Positions 34,706 to 46,181 of a stretch of 64,000 nt of DNA are shown one piece after another; position 1 is the stretch's first letter; the number at the start of each line of letters is the position of its first letter. The position numbers and the translations under genes were made by a program. The notes beneath the pieces were generated by a model. The model made no database searches and had not been told where the DNA came from. It was given only the letters and a program-made list of their open reading frames with translations. The stretch lies in assembly GCF_009363535.1 (NCBI RefSeq), contig NZ_CP045369.1, positions 3,421,001 to 3,485,000 on the forward strand. The letters run 5' to 3'. Source of the DNA: Microbulbifer sp. THAF38 (GTDB lineage: Bacteria; Pseudomonadota; Gammaproteobacteria; Pseudomonadales; Cellvibrionaceae).

Positions 34706-36169
34706 TCAAGCCTCAAGGTCTTTCTCACCTAGGCGCCACTCTGCCAGCCTTTGTGAAAGAGCACCAACATTGCCAGCTCCCTGAGTCAGTACCACATCAC
34801 CTGGCTCCAAAAGATCAGCCAAGATAGGTGGAACCTGATCAACAGTCTCGACAAAAATCGGATCAACTTGGCCCCTATTGCGCAAGCTGCGCGCCAACGT
34901 TCGTCCATCAGCCCCAGCTATCGGCGCCTCGCCGGCACTGTACACATCCAACAAAATTAATTTGTCCACTTCGGACAGAACCTGAACGAAATCCTCAAAC
35001 AAATCTCGGGTTCGTGTATAGCGATGGGGCTGATAAACCATCACCAAGCGCCGCTCGGGCCAGCCATCGCGCACAGTTCTGATAGTTGCCGCCACTTCAC
35101 GTGGGTGGTGGCCATAATCGTCCACCAACATCACTTTTTCTGCGTTACTGTCGTCACTAATAGAGAAATCCCCATAAATCTGGAAACGACGACCCACCCC
35201 TTGAAAACCTTGTAAACCTTTTTGAATCGCTTCATCGCCAATGCCTTCATCGGTGGCGACAGCAATGGCCGCGGTAGCGTTCAGTACATTGTGAATACCT
35301 GGAGTATTTACCGAGACCTCCAGCAGGTCACCCGCCGGGCGCTGCACCTTAAAGTGACTGCGTAAAGGCTCTTGCTTCACCTCGACGATGCGAAAATCAT
35401 TGCCCTCGGCAAACCCATAGGTCAGCACAGGGCGGGAAAACTTCGGTATCACTTCCAGCACATTGGCATCATCACCACAGACCACGGCGAGACCATAAAA
35501 AGGCAGGTTGTGAACAAAATCAATAAAGATTTGCTTAACCTTCTCGAAGTCCCCACCATAGGTCTCCATATGGTCCGCATCGATATTCGTAATCACCGTC
35601 ACCATCGGTTGAAGGTGAATAAAAGACGCATCACTCTCATCCGCCTCGGCAATCAGATAACGGCTCTCCCCTAGTGCAGCATTGGCGCCGGCCGAGTTAA
35701 CCAATCCACCAATCACAAAAGTGGGATCTTTTTTATCCGCAGCAAAAATTGAGGCGATCAGGCTCGTGGTTGTGGTCTTACCATGTGTACCAGCGACGGC
35801 GATGCCATAACGGTAACGCATCAGCTCGCCAAGCATCTCTGCACGACGGACAACCGGGATACGGTTTTCATGGGCTGCGACCAGCTCGGGGTTATCGCCA
35901 TGCACTGCGGAGGAATTCACAACCACATCGACACCGCGAATATTTTCCGCGCTGTGTCCAATTTGCACTTTCACACCCAGCTTTTGCAGTCGATCTGTAA
36001 CGGTCGACTCGCGAAGATCGGAGCCAGAAACCTCGTATCCCTGGTTCTGCAGTACTTCGGCAATACCACTCATGCCCGCACCGCCAACACCAATGAAGTG
36101 GATGCGACGAATGCGGCGCATCGTCGGTACAGCGTAACTTTTTTCCAACTTGGTACGCTCAGAAGCCAT
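34706..36169 (-). CDS. murC: UDP-N-acetylmuramate-L-alanine ligase
   Basis: MurC adds the first amino acid of the peptidoglycan stem. From ATG 36169 it has 487 residues; the extension to 36241 would overlap murG and has no family match. Motifs are [18 protein letters not shown], the ATP loop [24 protein letters not shown] and [13 protein letters not shown], the last a Mur-ligase signature. It lies between murG and ftsQ in the dcw cluster. Confidence 0.95.
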   Translation of the reverse strand: MASERTKLEKSYAVPTMRRIRRIHFIGVGGAGMSGIAEVLQNQGYEVSGSDLRESTVTDRLQKLGVKVQIGHSAENIRGVDVVVNSSAVHGDNPELVAAHENRIPVVRRAEMLGELMRYRYGIAVAGTHGKTTTTSLIASIFAADKKDPTFVIGGLVNSAGANAALGESRYLIAEADESDASFIHLQPMVTVITNIDADHMETYGGDFEKVKQIFIDFVHNLPFYGLAVVCGDDANVLEVIPKFSRPVLTYGFAEGNDFRIVEVKQEPLRSHFKVQRPAGDLLEVSVNTPGIHNVLNATAAIAVATDEGIGDEAIQKGLQGFQGVGRRFQIYGDFSISDDSNAEKVMLVDDYGHHPREVAATIRTVRDGWPERRLVMVYQPHRYTRTRDLFEDFVQVLSEVDKLILLDVYSAGEAPIAGADGRTLARSLRNRGQVDPIFVETVDQVPPILADLLEPGDVVLTQGAGNVGALSQRLAEWRLGEKDLEA

Positions 36170-36203
36170 ACTTTCTAACCTTGATCCACTCGTGTTGTAT
36201 TTG

Positions 36204-37301
36204 TTATCTGGCAAGGGCCAGCTGTTCAACGCAGGCACCAATCACCTGCTCGGTTGCATCGACCTTTGCCACACTGCGCGCAGCTTTCGCCATATTTAAT
36301 AGCGCTTGCGGATCGGAGAGCAGTTTATGCAGTAGCTCCGACAAGCTCTGCGCATCCATGTCACTCTGCTGAACGACTACAGCACCACCAGCACTCTGTA
36401 GCCATTCACCGTTGCGTGTTTGATGATCATCAATAGCAAACGGAAAAGGCACCATAATTGCGCCCACACCAGCGGCAGCGATTTCCGAAACCGTCAATGC
36501 ACCGGAGCGGCAAATAATCAAATCTGCAGCGCTGTAGGCATCGGCCATATTTGCGATAAAAGGCACAACTTCGGCCTCTACCCCAGCGGCCTGATAGGCT
36601 TCACGAGCCAACGCTATATGGCGCTCTCCCGCCTGATGGACCACTTTCGGTCGCAGGGATAGCGGTAATAAAGCGATGGCTTTAGGTACTAGTTCATTAA
36701 TTGCTACAGCGCCGAGACTGCCGCCGAGCACCAACAAGCGCAGAGGTTTCTCACTACCAATGCGCAACTGGGGCTCCGAGAGGTTCGCAATTTCGGTACG
36801 CACGGGATTTCCAACCTGCTTGGCGCCGGGCAAGCTGCTGGGAAAAGCTTCCAGCACCTGACTGGCGATACGTGCGAGCAAGCGATTAGTAGTGCCGGCA
36901 ACTGCATTCTGTTCGTGGATAATCAGTGGAATTCCACTGAGCCGCGCTGCCACACCACCGGGACCGGTGGCAAAGCCACCAAACCCAAGCACCGCATCCG
37001 GCGCTACCGCCTTCACTACGGCACGGGCCTGAGCCACCGCGCGTAAAACCTGCACAGGCGCTTTGAGCAGGGCCAATTTGCCCTTGCCGCGAACACCCTC
37101 CACGCTAATACAGTGCAGAGGAATATTGGCCTCGGGAATTAAACGCGCTTCAATACCGCGCTGGGTGCCGAGCCACTCGACATCAGCGCCATATTCTTGC
37201 AAAGCCTTTGCCACGGCCAGTGCCGGGAATACATGACCGCCGGTGCCACCGGCCATAAGTAGAAACTTCTTACCGGCAAATATTTGTTCTTTATGGGACA
37301 T
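36204..37301 (-). CDS. murG: UDP-GlcNAc-undecaprenyl-pyrophosphoryl-MurNAc-pentapeptide transferase MurG
   Basis: The 365-residue GT-B glycosyltransferase makes lipid II at the inner face of the membrane. Visible are the N-terminal [14 protein letters not shown] glycine loop, [15 protein letters not shown], the second loop [12 protein letters not shown] and the donor-site [19 protein letters not shown] 37301 overlaps the ftsW stop by one base; a TTG one codon upstream is also possible. Confidence 0.95.
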   Translation of the reverse strand: MSHKEQIFAGKKFLLMAGGTGGHVFPALAVAKALQEYGADVEWLGTQRGIEARLIPEANIPLHCISVEGVRGKGKLALLKAPVQVLRAVAQARAVVKAVAPDAVLGFGGFATGPGGVAARLSGIPLIIHEQNAVAGTTNRLLARIASQVLEAFPSSLPGAKQVGNPVRTEIANLSEPQLRIGSEKPLRLLVLGGSLGAVAINELVPKAIALLPLSLRPKVVHQAGERHIALAREAYQAAGVEAEVVPFIANMADAYSAADLIICRSGALTVSEIAAAGVGAIMVPFPFAIDDHQTRNGEWLQSAGGAVVVQQSDMDAQSLSELLHKLLSDPQALLNMAKAARSVAKVDATEQVIGACVEQLALAR

Positions 37302-38524
37302 CAAAGCACCTCCCCACCGCCGATACCGGCGCTGACACGGCGCCGGGTAAATATTGGCAACTGCGCAAACAGGCCTGGGGTTTCCTCTTTGCCTTCAATT
37401 GGGCCACGCAGCTCAGTGCGGACTCTCAGGGCCAACCCCAACAGAGCGCAGCAAATAATTAAACTACTACCGCCGGAACTAACAAACGGCAGAGTCAACC
37501 CTTTGGTAGGCAACAAACCTGAAGCCACGCCCATATTCACAAAAGCCTGCCCCGCGATCTGCACCGCCATGCCAAATGCCAGCAAGGCAGCAAAAAATTT
37601 CTGCTGTGCCAAGGCCTCACGTACCAAGCGCAGCAATGAGCAAGTCAGCATCACAAACAGCCCAACAACAACCAAGCCACCAAACATGCCCCACTCCTCG
37701 GCGAGGATGGCAAAAATAAAGTCGGTATGTGCCTCGGGCAGGTAAAACAGTTTTTGCACACTGTTACCCAGACCAACTCCAAACCATTCACCGCGGCCAA
37801 ATGCGATCAGTGACTGGGTCAGCTGATAGCCGCTGGCAAACTGGTCCCCCCAGGGGTCTAAAAACGTCAAAAGCCGTTGCAAGCGATAGGGGCTCATCAA
37901 TGCCATCAGTGCTAAACCACAGGCCGCTGCCACCACAAGTAAAAAGGTGTGCGGCAAACGCGCGCCCCCTAGAAACACCATCGCCAGCACCGTACCGGAT
38001 AGCACTACCACTGAGCCAAAATCCGGCTGCAACAACAGCAATAAAGCGACCACAGCGAGAATGACCACCGGCACCATAAAGCTGCTCCAGTGATGCAACT
38101 GCTTGCTACGCCGAGTTAAAAAGCTGGCAAAAAATACCAACATACAAAACTTGGCTACCTCTGCAGGCTGGATGGTGATTCCCGCAAACATTAACCAGCG
38201 CCGACTGCCATTCACCTCTCGTCCAATACCCGGCACCAACACCACCACCAATAACAGGCAGGAAAACAGTAGTAGTGGCCAGGACAGCCGCGACCAAATA
38301 GCCAGGGGAATTTGGCTCACCAGCAGTGCCGCCATTGCGCCAATCGACAAAAACGCCAAATGGCGCTTCAGGAAATACCAGGGATCTCCATAAATATCTG
38401 TAGCGAATGCAATTGAGGCCGAAGCCACCATCACAACCCCAATGCTCACCAGTGCCAATACACTAAATGGCAAAAGAGCATCGAGAAAATCACGTCTAGA
38501 ATTCAGGGAGGGCAATTCACTCAT
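37301..38524 (-). CDS. ftsW: Lipid II polymerase FtsW
   Basis: The 407-residue SEDS-family membrane protein polymerises septal glycan together with FtsI. About ten membrane helices are visible, with the family motifs FGRGEWFGVGLGNSVQKLFYLPEAHTD split over a loop and the final LTLPFVSSGGSSLI. ATG 38524 overlaps the murD stop by 4 bp (ATGA), which fits coupled translation. Confidence 0.95.
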   Translation of the reverse strand: MSELPSLNSRRDFLDALLPFSVLALVSIGVVMVASASIAFATDIYGDPWYFLKRHLAFLSIGAMAALLVSQIPLAIWSRLSWPLLLFSCLLLVVVLVPGIGREVNGSRRWLMFAGITIQPAEVAKFCMLVFFASFLTRRSKQLHHWSSFMVPVVILAVVALLLLLQPDFGSVVVLSGTVLAMVFLGGARLPHTFLLVVAAACGLALMALMSPYRLQRLLTFLDPWGDQFASGYQLTQSLIAFGRGEWFGVGLGNSVQKLFYLPEAHTDFIFAILAEEWGMFGGLVVVGLFVMLTCSLLRLVREALAQQKFFAALLAFGMAVQIAGQAFVNMGVASGLLPTKGLTLPFVSSGGSSLIICCALLGLALRVRTELRGPIEGKEETPGLFAQLPIFTRRRVSAGIGGGEVL

Positions 38525-39903
38525 TGCTCCTCCCCTGAGCCCTCGCACAAAATCGTTACGATTTTGCGAAAGTCTTCACCGCGCGCTTCAAAATTGCGAT
38601 ACATGTCAAAGCTGGCACAGGCTGGAGACAGCAATATATAGTCCCCGCTATGAGCCAAGGTGCTGGCCTTACTGACAGCATCCGCCATGGAATCAGCTCT
38701 GAGTGTTGGGCACTGTTCGGCAAACACCCGCGCAATTTTGTCTCCATCGACACCGATTGAAACCATTGCGCGCAGGGCGCTTGCGCTTTTCTTCAGGGCG
38801 GAGAAGTCCGCACCTTTACCGTCCCCACCAGCAATCAAAACTATTTTGCGGGTTGAGGTAGCCAACCCATTCAGTGCGGCCTGAGTCGCGCCGACATTGG
38901 TGCCCTTGGAATCATTGACATAGATAACACCGTGCAAATCCGCCACGCGCTCACAGCGGTGAGCCAATCCTGGAAAGCTACGCAGGACCGAGAGCATGGC
39001 GTCCATTGGCAGACCCACTACACTGCCCATCGCCAAGGTAGCCAGGGCGTTGGCAATATTGTGTTTCCCAACCATCGCCAGCTCATCGACCGGCAATAAA
39101 TTCTCATTGCCCTGGGCTAACCAGTCACGCCCTTCAAAAGTGCGCACACCAAACTGCTTGAGATCGGGCCGGTCCAGGCCAAAAGTCCACTCTCGTCTCT
39201 CTCTTGATAAAGGCCCCTGACTCAGAGGGTCCTCACGATTGACCACGAAGACTTCCGCACCGCGGTAGATCCGCTGTTTAGCTCGGTGGTACTCCAGCAT
39301 ACTGGGGTAGCGGTCCATATGGTCCGCGCTCATATTCAAAACAGTGGCCACTGTCGGAGCGAGGGAGTTGGTCGTCTCTAGCTGGAAACTGGAAAGCTCC
39401 AAAACAAACAATTCTGGCAAGGGATCATCCAATAAATCGAGCACCGGCACGCCGATATTGCCGCCCACCCGCACAGAAACACCGGCGGCTTCAGCCATTT
39501 TGCCAAGTAGTGTGGTGACCGTACTTTTGCCATTGGAGCCGGTAATCGCCGCAAGCTTCGCTTTAGACTGCTTACGCTGTAGAGCCTGGGCAAACAATTC
39601 GATATCCCCCACCACAGGAATACCTTCAGCAATCGCCTGCTGCAGAAGCGGTTCCGCCAAGGGCACACCTGGGCTGGCAATAATCAGACTGGCCGCAAGC
39701 AGGGTATTCGCTCGCAGGGGCCCGGTTTCCACAGCAACCTGGGGAAATTCCCTCTGAAAATCCGCAAGCCCCGGTGGGTTATCACGACTATCCACCACTA
39801 CCGGGGTATGACCGTGACGCAGCAGGTAGCGCACCACCGATTGCCCGGTAGCACCCAGTCCAATTACCACTTTATGCTGCGATGAGGTCGCGATCAGACT
39901 CAT
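38521..39903 (-). CDS. murD: UDP-N-acetylmuramoylalanine-D-glutamate ligase
   Basis: The 460-residue ligase adds D-Glu. The dinucleotide-like start VVIGLGATGQSVVRYLL, ATP loop ITGSNGKSTVTTLLG, NMSADHMDRYPSM and NDSKGTNVGAT are all present. It follows mraY after 6 bp and overlaps ftsW by 4 bp. Confidence 0.96.
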   Translation of the reverse strand: MSLIATSSQHKVVIGLGATGQSVVRYLLRHGHTPVVVDSRDNPPGLADFQREFPQVAVETGPLRANTLLAASLIIASPGVPLAEPLLQQAIAEGIPVVGDIELFAQALQRKQSKAKLAAITGSNGKSTVTTLLGKMAEAAGVSVRVGGNIGVPVLDLLDDPLPELFVLELSSFQLETTNSLAPTVATVLNMSADHMDRYPSMLEYHRAKQRIYRGAEVFVVNREDPLSQGPLSRERREWTFGLDRPDLKQFGVRTFEGRDWLAQGNENLLPVDELAMVGKHNIANALATLAMGSVVGLPMDAMLSVLRSFPGLAHRCERVADLHGVIYVNDSKGTNVGATQAALNGLATSTRKIVLIAGGDGKGADFSALKKSASALRAMVSIGVDGDKIARVFAEQCPTLRADSMADAVSKASTLAHSGDYILLSPACASFDMYRNFEARGEDFRKIVTILCEGSGEEQ

Positions 39904-39909
39904 TGTTTT

Positions 39910-40995
39910 TTATCGGAGTTTCAGGGTTGCCAGTCCAGCCAAAACCAGAATTACGGTAATAATCCAAAAACGAACAATTACCCGCGGCTCGGGCCAACCT
40001 TTCAATTCAAAATGGTGATGTAGCGGCGCCATGCGGAAAATACGCTTGCCAGTTAATTTGAAGGACGCTACTTGCAAGATTACCGAGACGGTCTCCATCA
40101 CGAATACGCCACCCATAATAAACAGCACAATTTCGTGGCGGGTGATCACCGCGATAATACCCAGTGCCGCCCCCAGTGCCAGAGCACCCACATCTCCCAT
40201 AAATACCTGGGCCGGATAGGTGTTAAACCACAGGAAACCAAGGCCGGCGCCACACAAAGCGGCACAAAATACGGCAAGTTCCCCGGCACCAGCGATTGCA
40301 GGGATATGCAGATAATCGGCAAATTCCGCGTGCCCAGACAAATAAGCGATAATGCCCAATGCTCCGCCTACCATCACCGTGGGCATAATTGCCAAGCCAT
40401 CGAGGCCATCGGTCAGGTTTACCGCATTACTGGAGCCCACCACTACGAAATAGGTCAGCAAAATAAAAGTGACCGGCCCCAGGTTAATAGCGACATCCTT
40501 AAAGAAAGGCACAAAGAACTGGGTTTCCGCCGGGCTGGTCGCACTCATAAATAAATAAATGGCCGCACCCAGACCGGCAATGGACTGCCAAAAATATTTC
40601 CAACGCGCAATGAGACCGCGGGGGTTTTTGTGAACAACTTTTTTATAGTCATCAACAAAACCTACCGCGCCGAAGACAAAAGTCACCAGTAATGTGACCC
40701 AAACGTAGCGATTGCCAAGGTCGGACCACAGTAGCGCTGAAGCAAAAATTGAAGCAAGAATCAGGGTACCGCCCATTGTGGGCGTACCGGATTTACTCAA
40801 GTGGGTTTCCGGACCATCGTCGCGGATCGCCTGGCCTACCTGTAAGTGGTTCAACCAGTTGATCATGCGCGGGCCAACGAGCAAGGAAATCCCCAGCGCG
40901 GTTAGGGCCGCAAGAATTGCGCGAACGGTTAAATAGTTGAACACCGAGAAGGTGCTCACATGTTGTTGTAATAATTCCGCCAGCCAAAGCAGCAT
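39910..40995 (-). CDS. mraY: Phospho-MurNAc-pentapeptide transferase MraY
   Basis: The 361-residue polytopic enzyme makes lipid I from UDP-MurNAc-pentapeptide. The catalytic motifs are [17 protein letters not shown] (Mg-binding) and the histidine-rich [16 protein letters not shown]. Ten membrane helices can be traced. Its ATG shares one base with the murF stop (TAATG). Confidence 0.96.
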   Translation of the reverse strand: MLLWLAELLQQHVSTFSVFNYLTVRAILAALTALGISLLVGPRMINWLNHLQVGQAIRDDGPETHLSKSGTPTMGGTLILASIFASALLWSDLGNRYVWVTLLVTFVFGAVGFVDDYKKVVHKNPRGLIARWKYFWQSIAGLGAAIYLFMSATSPAETQFFVPFFKDVAINLGPVTFILLTYFVVVGSSNAVNLTDGLDGLAIMPTVMVGGALGIIAYLSGHAEFADYLHIPAIAGAGELAVFCAALCGAGLGFLWFNTYPAQVFMGDVGALALGAALGIIAVITRHEIVLFIMGGVFVMETVSVILQVASFKLTGKRIFRMAPLHHHFELKGWPEPRVIVRFWIITVILVLAGLATLKLR

Positions 40996-42374
40996 TACGA
41001 CTCCCCTCTGCTGTTGCCAAGCAGGGCCTGAGCGACCAGTTCCATACGGGCACTACGAGAACCCTTCACCAATACGGTGGTGTTGTTATCTAATTCCTGG
41101 GACAAGGCCGCAATCAGCGGCTCCCGTTCCCGATAATTTTGCAGGGGCGCATTATGTCCCTGGTTAAATGCCAAGCTGGCGGCAGTGCCCAATGGGCCCA
41201 GAGTAAATAGCGCATCGAGGCCGCGCTCCCGCGCCAGGTCCCCGACACCTCGGTGCATATCCTCGGCATCAGGGCCCAGTTCAGCCATATCCCCGAGCAC
41301 CAGGATTCGCTTACCCGATCGCTGCGCCAATAGCTCGATAGCCGCCCCCACAGAACCCGGATTCGCGTTGTAGCTATCGTCAATAATCGTAGCCCCACCA
41401 ATGCCGCGTTGTTCCTGCAAGCGACCGTCGACAACTCTCAGGTTGGAAAGCCCCTGAACAATTTCTGTTGCCGATATTCCCGCAGCAAAAGCACAGGCTG
41501 CCGCTACCAGGGCATTGTGCACATTGTGCTCACCCAAAAGTTGAAGTTGCAGGGGATGGGCAAGCCCTTCGATCACCAAATCAAATCCAGCACAACCACT
41601 CTCGTCCAGCGCAATATTTTCCGCATAGATCTCACACTGGCTGGCAAGGCCTACCTCTAGAGTGCGCACGCCTTCGGGCATGCGTCCGCGCCAATAGTCT
41701 GCGTAATTGTCATCGGCATTGATAATTGCGGTACCGCCAATATCCAAGCCGGTATAGATTTGCCCCTTGGCCTTGGCGATCGCATCAATAGAACCAAATC
41801 CCTCGACGTGCGCGGCCATGACATTGTTGACGGCACTGATTTGCGGTTTACCGATACTGCATAGATAAGCAATATCGTCCGGCCCATTAGCGCCCATTTC
41901 CAGAATCAGTACATCGTGTTCTTTACCGAGACTAAAAAGTGTTATCGGCAGGCCATACTGGTTATTTAGGTTGCCCTTAGTCACACAGGGTGTGTGACGC
42001 TGGCAAAATATCGCCGACAGCATTTCCTTGACTGTGGTTTTGCCACAGGAACCGGTAATCGCAATCACTCGCCCGCTGAACTGCTCACGGCACAGGAGAC
42101 CAATCTGGCCGAGTGCCATGGTGGTATCCTCTACCCGCCACTGAGGCAGGCTGCAGCCCGGTACCTCCCGATCCACAACTAAGCCAAGAGCCTGCCCATC
42201 CAATTCGCCAACAAAATCATGGGCATCGAAATTGTCACCCACCAATGCAACAAACAACGCTTGGGAATTTAACTTGCGAGTGTCTGTACACACCTCGGAA
42301 AACTCCACCGAGCCATTGACCAACTCGCCACCGAAGCGTTCCTGTAATTGTTTTAAACTCAGCGCTCCGATCAC
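40995..42374 (-). CDS. murF: UDP-MurNAc-tripeptide-D-Ala-D-Ala ligase MurF
   Basis: The 459-residue ligase adds D-Ala-D-Ala. The ATP loop is [15 protein letters not shown], followed by [23 protein letters not shown] and [11 protein letters not shown]. It needs D-Ala-D-Ala from a Ddl enzyme that is not encoded in this window. The GTG start overlaps the murE stop (GTGA). Confidence 0.95.
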   Translation of the reverse strand: MIGALSLKQLQERFGGELVNGSVEFSEVCTDTRKLNSQALFVALVGDNFDAHDFVGELDGQALGLVVDREVPGCSLPQWRVEDTTMALGQIGLLCREQFSGRVIAITGSCGKTTVKEMLSAIFCQRHTPCVTKGNLNNQYGLPITLFSLGKEHDVLILEMGANGPDDIAYLCSIGKPQISAVNNVMAAHVEGFGSIDAIAKAKGQIYTGLDIGGTAIINADDNYADYWRGRMPEGVRTLEVGLASQCEIYAENIALDESGCAGFDLVIEGLAHPLQLQLLGEHNVHNALVAAACAFAAGISATEIVQGLSNLRVVDGRLQEQRGIGGATIIDDSYNANPGSVGAAIELLAQRSGKRILVLGDMAELGPDAEDMHRGVGDLARERGLDALFTLGPLGTAASLAFNQGHNAPLQNYREREPLIAALSQELDNNTTVLVKGSRSARMELVAQALLGNSRGES

Positions 42375-43900
42375 TGGGCTTCCCCCTTTATTCCTTCAAC
42401 CTTAAGGGACTTACCCATACGTCGGAGCAGCGCAGCAGCGGCCTGCTCGCGATCGCAAAAGTGAATTTTTTCACTGCCAATAATCTGGTAATCCTCATGG
42501 CCTTTACCGGCAATCAGCACTATGTCTCCCGGTTGAGCGGCAGCTACTGCCTGGCCAATAGCCTTGGCTCTATCAATTTCCACTTCGATATTACTGGCGG
42601 CACCTTCGAGGATATCGTCGATAATTTTTTGCGGCTCTTCACTACGCGGATTATCGCTAGTGACAATGGCGCGGTCGGCCATTTCCGAAGCTATACGCCC
42701 CATTGAGGCGCGCTTGCCGGTATCGCGATCGCCACCACAGCCAAACACACACCACAATTTGCCGCGGCAATAAGGCCGTGCAGCGGCGAGTGCCGCGCGC
42801 AGGGCATCTGGAGTGTGGGCATAATCGACCAGCACACCCACCTCATCCGCATCCTCAACCTGCACCCGCTCCATGCGCCCGGGGACCGCTTGAATGGAGG
42901 GAAAAGCCGCGAGGATTTCATTGAACGGCATGCCCGCCGAAGCAGCGGCGGCCACGACTGCGAGGGCATTGTAAATATTGAAGTCGCCGATCAGGGACGC
43001 ATTGAGTTCACCGCTGCCCCATGGGGAGCTGAGCTGAACAGAAAACCCTTTTTCGTGACGGCGCAAATCTGTCACGTGCAAATCGCCAGCCTGCAAACCA
43101 TAAGTCAATACACGCAAGCCGCGTAACCTGCAGCGCTCCGCCAGTTGCGCTCCGAAGGGATCATCCAGGTTAATAATGCCGCGCTTTAATTTTGGCAGAC
43201 CAAATAACTTCTCTTTGGCTGCCCCGTAGGCGGCCATGTTGCCATGATAATCCAGGTGATCGCGGGAAAGATTGGTAAAAATTGCAGTATCAAAAATAAG
43301 GCCGTGCACCCGTCCCTGCGACAGGGCATGGGAAGAAACTTCCATCGCCGCAGCGCCTACTCCGCGCTGGCAAAAACCGGCAAAGTCTTCTTGCAAACGG
43401 ACGGGGTCGGGAGTGGTAAGGCCGGTCTCTTGAAGCTCGATCGCTCCCTGGTTCCAGATGCCATTACCGATAGTGCCGATCAGGGCGGCACTGCCGAAGT
43501 GCCGAGCCAACAACTGCGAAGTGAGATAGGCACATGTGGTTTTACCATTGGTGCCGGTGACGCCCACCAAGTGCATTTTTCCACTGGGATTGCCGTGAAA
43601 GCGCGCGGCGATTTCCCCCACACGTTTGGCAAGTCCGGGCACAGTCACCACCAGAATATCCCTGTGGGTTTTGCACTCCAGCTTGTCCCCATCAGCCAAC
43701 ACTACGGCGGCGCCTGCTTCTATTGCGGCATCAATATATTCACGCCCATCCACAACAGAGCCACGCAATGCCATAAACGCATCGCCGGTTTTCACCTTGC
43801 GACTATCCAAAGCCACACCACTTACAGGCACATCGGGAATACCCGCATATCCGGGTACCAATTCCTGCAGGGAAATAAAAGAATGTTCGCGCTGAGTCAC
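42371..43900 (-). CDS. murE: UDP-MurNAc-L-Ala-D-Glu:meso-diaminopimelate ligase MurE
   Basis: The 509-residue ligase adds meso-DAP. The ATP loop VTGTNGKTTCAYLTS, carbamylated-lysine region and the DAP-specificity motif TSDNPRSEEP are present, so DAP rather than lysine is the substrate. The GTG start overlaps the ftsI stop (GTGA), showing tight coupling in the cluster. Confidence 0.95.
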   Translation of the reverse strand: MTQREHSFISLQELVPGYAGIPDVPVSGVALDSRKVKTGDAFMALRGSVVDGREYIDAAIEAGAAVVLADGDKLECKTHRDILVVTVPGLAKRVGEIAARFHGNPSGKMHLVGVTGTNGKTTCAYLTSQLLARHFGSAALIGTIGNGIWNQGAIELQETGLTTPDPVRLQEDFAGFCQRGVGAAAMEVSSHALSQGRVHGLIFDTAIFTNLSRDHLDYHGNMAAYGAAKEKLFGLPKLKRGIINLDDPFGAQLAERCRLRGLRVLTYGLQAGDLHVTDLRRHEKGFSVQLSSPWGSGELNASLIGDFNIYNALAVVAAAASAGMPFNEILAAFPSIQAVPGRMERVQVEDADEVGVLVDYAHTPDALRAALAAARPYCRGKLWCVFGCGGDRDTGKRASMGRIASEMADRAIVTSDNPRSEEPQKIIDDILEGAASNIEVEIDRAKAIGQAVAAAQPGDIVLIAGKGHEDYQIIGSEKIHFCDREQAAAALLRRMGKSLKVEGIKGEAQ

Positions 43901-45657
43901 GATTTTGAACCCCTTTCGCTTAACTGCGCGGCCAGTTGCCGTTCCGCCGACTCCTTGAGATCTGGCGGTACCTGCAGCAGGCGCATAGCCCCAGACATCA
44001 CAGCGCCAAATACCGGCGCTGCCACTTCACCGCCGTAGTACTTGGCGTGACTGGGATCGTCTATTACTACAACCGCAGCAAGGCGCGGCTTGTCCGCGGG
44101 AATAAAACCCGCAAATACTGAGCGGTAGCGATTATCGGCATAGCCTCCACTACCAACCTTGTGCACGGTGCCGGTCTTGCCAGCCACACGATAGCCCTCA
44201 ACGGCTGCCTGACGGCCAGTACCACGCTTGCCAATTACCGTCTCCAGCATTGCAGTCACATCTTTAACCAGAGGCCCCTCGACTACCCGCTGGGTTTCCG
44301 TATCGGGCTGATCACCCGATAAAATCAAGGAAACCGGGCGCTTGAGCCCCCCATTGGCCAACACGCTGTAGGCCTGGGCGAGCTGCACCCCATTCACTGT
44401 TAAACCGTAGCCGAAGGCAAAATTGGCCCGCTCGATTGGGTGCCAGCGACTGCGGCTGGGCAGGATTCCTGGAGTTTCGCCAGGAAAACCACTACCAACT
44501 GCCTCCCCCAGGCCCAAGCGGTAAAAGAGTTCCCGCAGCGTATTTGGTTCCAAATCCAGGGCAATTTTTGTAATACCCACCTGGCTGGACTTGGTAATGA
44601 TGCTGGTTAGGTCTAATTTTCCGTAGTTGACTGGATCAACCAGGGTTTTACCGGGCACACGGATATAACCCGGGCTGGTATCTATCTGGGTACTCGGCTT
44701 ATAGCGACCGCTCTCCAAAGCCGCCAATACTGTTAGGGGCTTTACCGTGGAACCCGGCTCGAACTGGTCTATCAAAGCGCGATTGCGCATAGCCGCAGCT
44801 TTGACCCCCTTGCGGTTATTGGGGTTAAAAGAAGGCTGGTTGGCCATGGCGAGGACATCCCCACTGTGGGTATCCAGAATGACCATAAAACCGGAGGCGG
44901 CACCGTTTTCTGCTACAGCACGCTTTAATTCCCGGTAGGCGAGATATTGCAGGCGCATATCAATCGACAGTCGCAACTCCTGACCGGGCTGAGCCTCGCG
45001 CTGAATAGCCAACTCCTGCACGGTCCGGCCTTTCAAGTCCTTGACCACCTGCTGTGCTCCGGGCTCACCAGACAGCCAACTGTCGTAGGCGAGCTCAATG
45101 CCCTCCTGGCCGCGATCATCGATATTGGTAAAGCCCAGTAACTGAGCGACCACTTCACCAGCAGGATAAAAACGGCGGTATTCTTTTTTGCTGTAGACAC
45201 CAGCTAGATCGAGGGACAGCACCCGTTCCGCCTGCTCTGGGGTCAGGTGGCGGCGCAGATACATAAACTCTTTATTGCGATATTTTTCCAGACGCGCGGC
45301 CAACTTACCCGCTTTTATCTCCAGCGCTTTAGCGAGTTGGCTTATCTGTTCAGAATTACTTTCACGCAGCAGTTTGGGATTGGCCCAGAGACTGTGCACC
45401 GGGGTGCTAACCGCCAGCAATTCACCGTTGCGATCAACAATCGAACCTCGGTACGCGGCAATTTCTTCGGTGCGAATAGTCCGTGCGCGGCCCTGATCCT
45501 GCAGGAATCGGTAACCCCGCTCCGCCGCGGGCACGACCTGTAATCGGGCTAAATGCGACACCAATACCAGGGCGAGCAGGCACAGCAGGGCCGCCACCAG
45601 CACAAAGCGCCAGCGAGCGATTCCCGGTTGAACTTGCTTTTTCTTAACTGCGCCCAT
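43897..45657 (-). CDS. ftsI: Division-specific transpeptidase FtsI (PBP3)
   Basis: The 586-residue class B penicillin-binding protein has one membrane helix (residues about 17-38), the pedestal domain with RGSIVDRNGELLA, and the transpeptidase domain. The serine motif is S303-TVK and the third motif is K494-TG. The second motif, normally SSN, reads S357-S-Q359 (TKSSQVGITK). FtsI cross-links septal peptidoglycan with FtsW. A 218-bp gap separates it from ftsL, which is wide for this cluster and shows no gene. Confidence 0.95.
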   Translation of the reverse strand: MGAVKKKQVQPGIARWRFVLVAALLCLLALVLVSHLARLQVVPAAERGYRFLQDQGRARTIRTEEIAAYRGSIVDRNGELLAVSTPVHSLWANPKLLRESNSEQISQLAKALEIKAGKLAARLEKYRNKEFMYLRRHLTPEQAERVLSLDLAGVYSKKEYRRFYPAGEVVAQLLGFTNIDDRGQEGIELAYDSWLSGEPGAQQVVKDLKGRTVQELAIQREAQPGQELRLSIDMRLQYLAYRELKRAVAENGAASGFMVILDTHSGDVLAMANQPSFNPNNRKGVKAAAMRNRALIDQFEPGSTVKPLTVLAALESGRYKPSTQIDTSPGYIRVPGKTLVDPVNYGKLDLTSIITKSSQVGITKIALDLEPNTLRELFYRLGLGEAVGSGFPGETPGILPSRSRWHPIERANFAFGYGLTVNGVQLAQAYSVLANGGLKRPVSLILSGDQPDTETQRVVEGPLVKDVTAMLETVIGKRGTGRQAAVEGYRVAGKTGTVHKVGSGGYADNRYRSVFAGFIPADKPRLAAVVVIDDPSHAKYYGGEVAAPVFGAVMSGAMRLLQVPPDLKESAERQLAAQLSERGSKS

Positions 45658-45875
45658 AATTTTCCAATTGGCGTTATATTGTCATCCTGAGGGCCAACCT
45701 CTTAGCGGGGATGCTTGCCCAGCACCCCCAAAAGCGTTCCAGCACACCATTTCTTATGATTATTTCGTGTCGCCATACTCAACTTTAAGCGCGCACCGAT
45801 TCCGCATAAAACGAACAAAAAATGTATAAATAAAAGGACCACTGAGCTACTTTCGCCCGAGCCCTATCCCCAACC

Positions 45876-46181
45876 CTACTCCGCCGGAACCAATACCTGC
45901 TCCGAGGGGCTCGGCATATGCATTTTTAATTCTTCCCTCGCCACTTTTTCCACACGGCTATAAGCGGACCAGGCTCCCCGCTCCAGCAATAGACGCTCCT
46001 GCTCATAGCGCAATTCATCGCGCGTCTTCTGTGCCCGGCCCAGCTCCGCAGTCAGCTCCCTGCTGCGCTGGGTCGAATACACCACTGCCAAAGCCGAAGC
46101 GATTGCTCCCAGCCAGAGCACAGCTATGCCGAGAAGCGACCTGATAGGCACCGGATCAACTCTCACCCAACTTTTCAGCAA
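45876..46181 (-). CDS. ftsL: Cell division protein FtsL
   Basis: The 101-residue bitopic protein has a short cytoplasmic tail, one membrane helix ([20 protein letters not shown]) and a periplasmic leucine-zipper-like coiled coil. It bridges FtsQ/FtsB and FtsW/FtsI. The frame opens with TTG 46181; a GTG at 46166 is an alternative start. The gene overlaps the end of rsmH by up to 26 bp. Confidence 0.88.
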   Translation of the reverse strand: MLKSWVRVDPVPIRSLLGIAVLWLGAIASALAVVYSTQRSRELTAELGRAQKTRDELRYEQERLLLERGAWSAYSRVEKVAREELKMHMPSPSEQVLVPAE

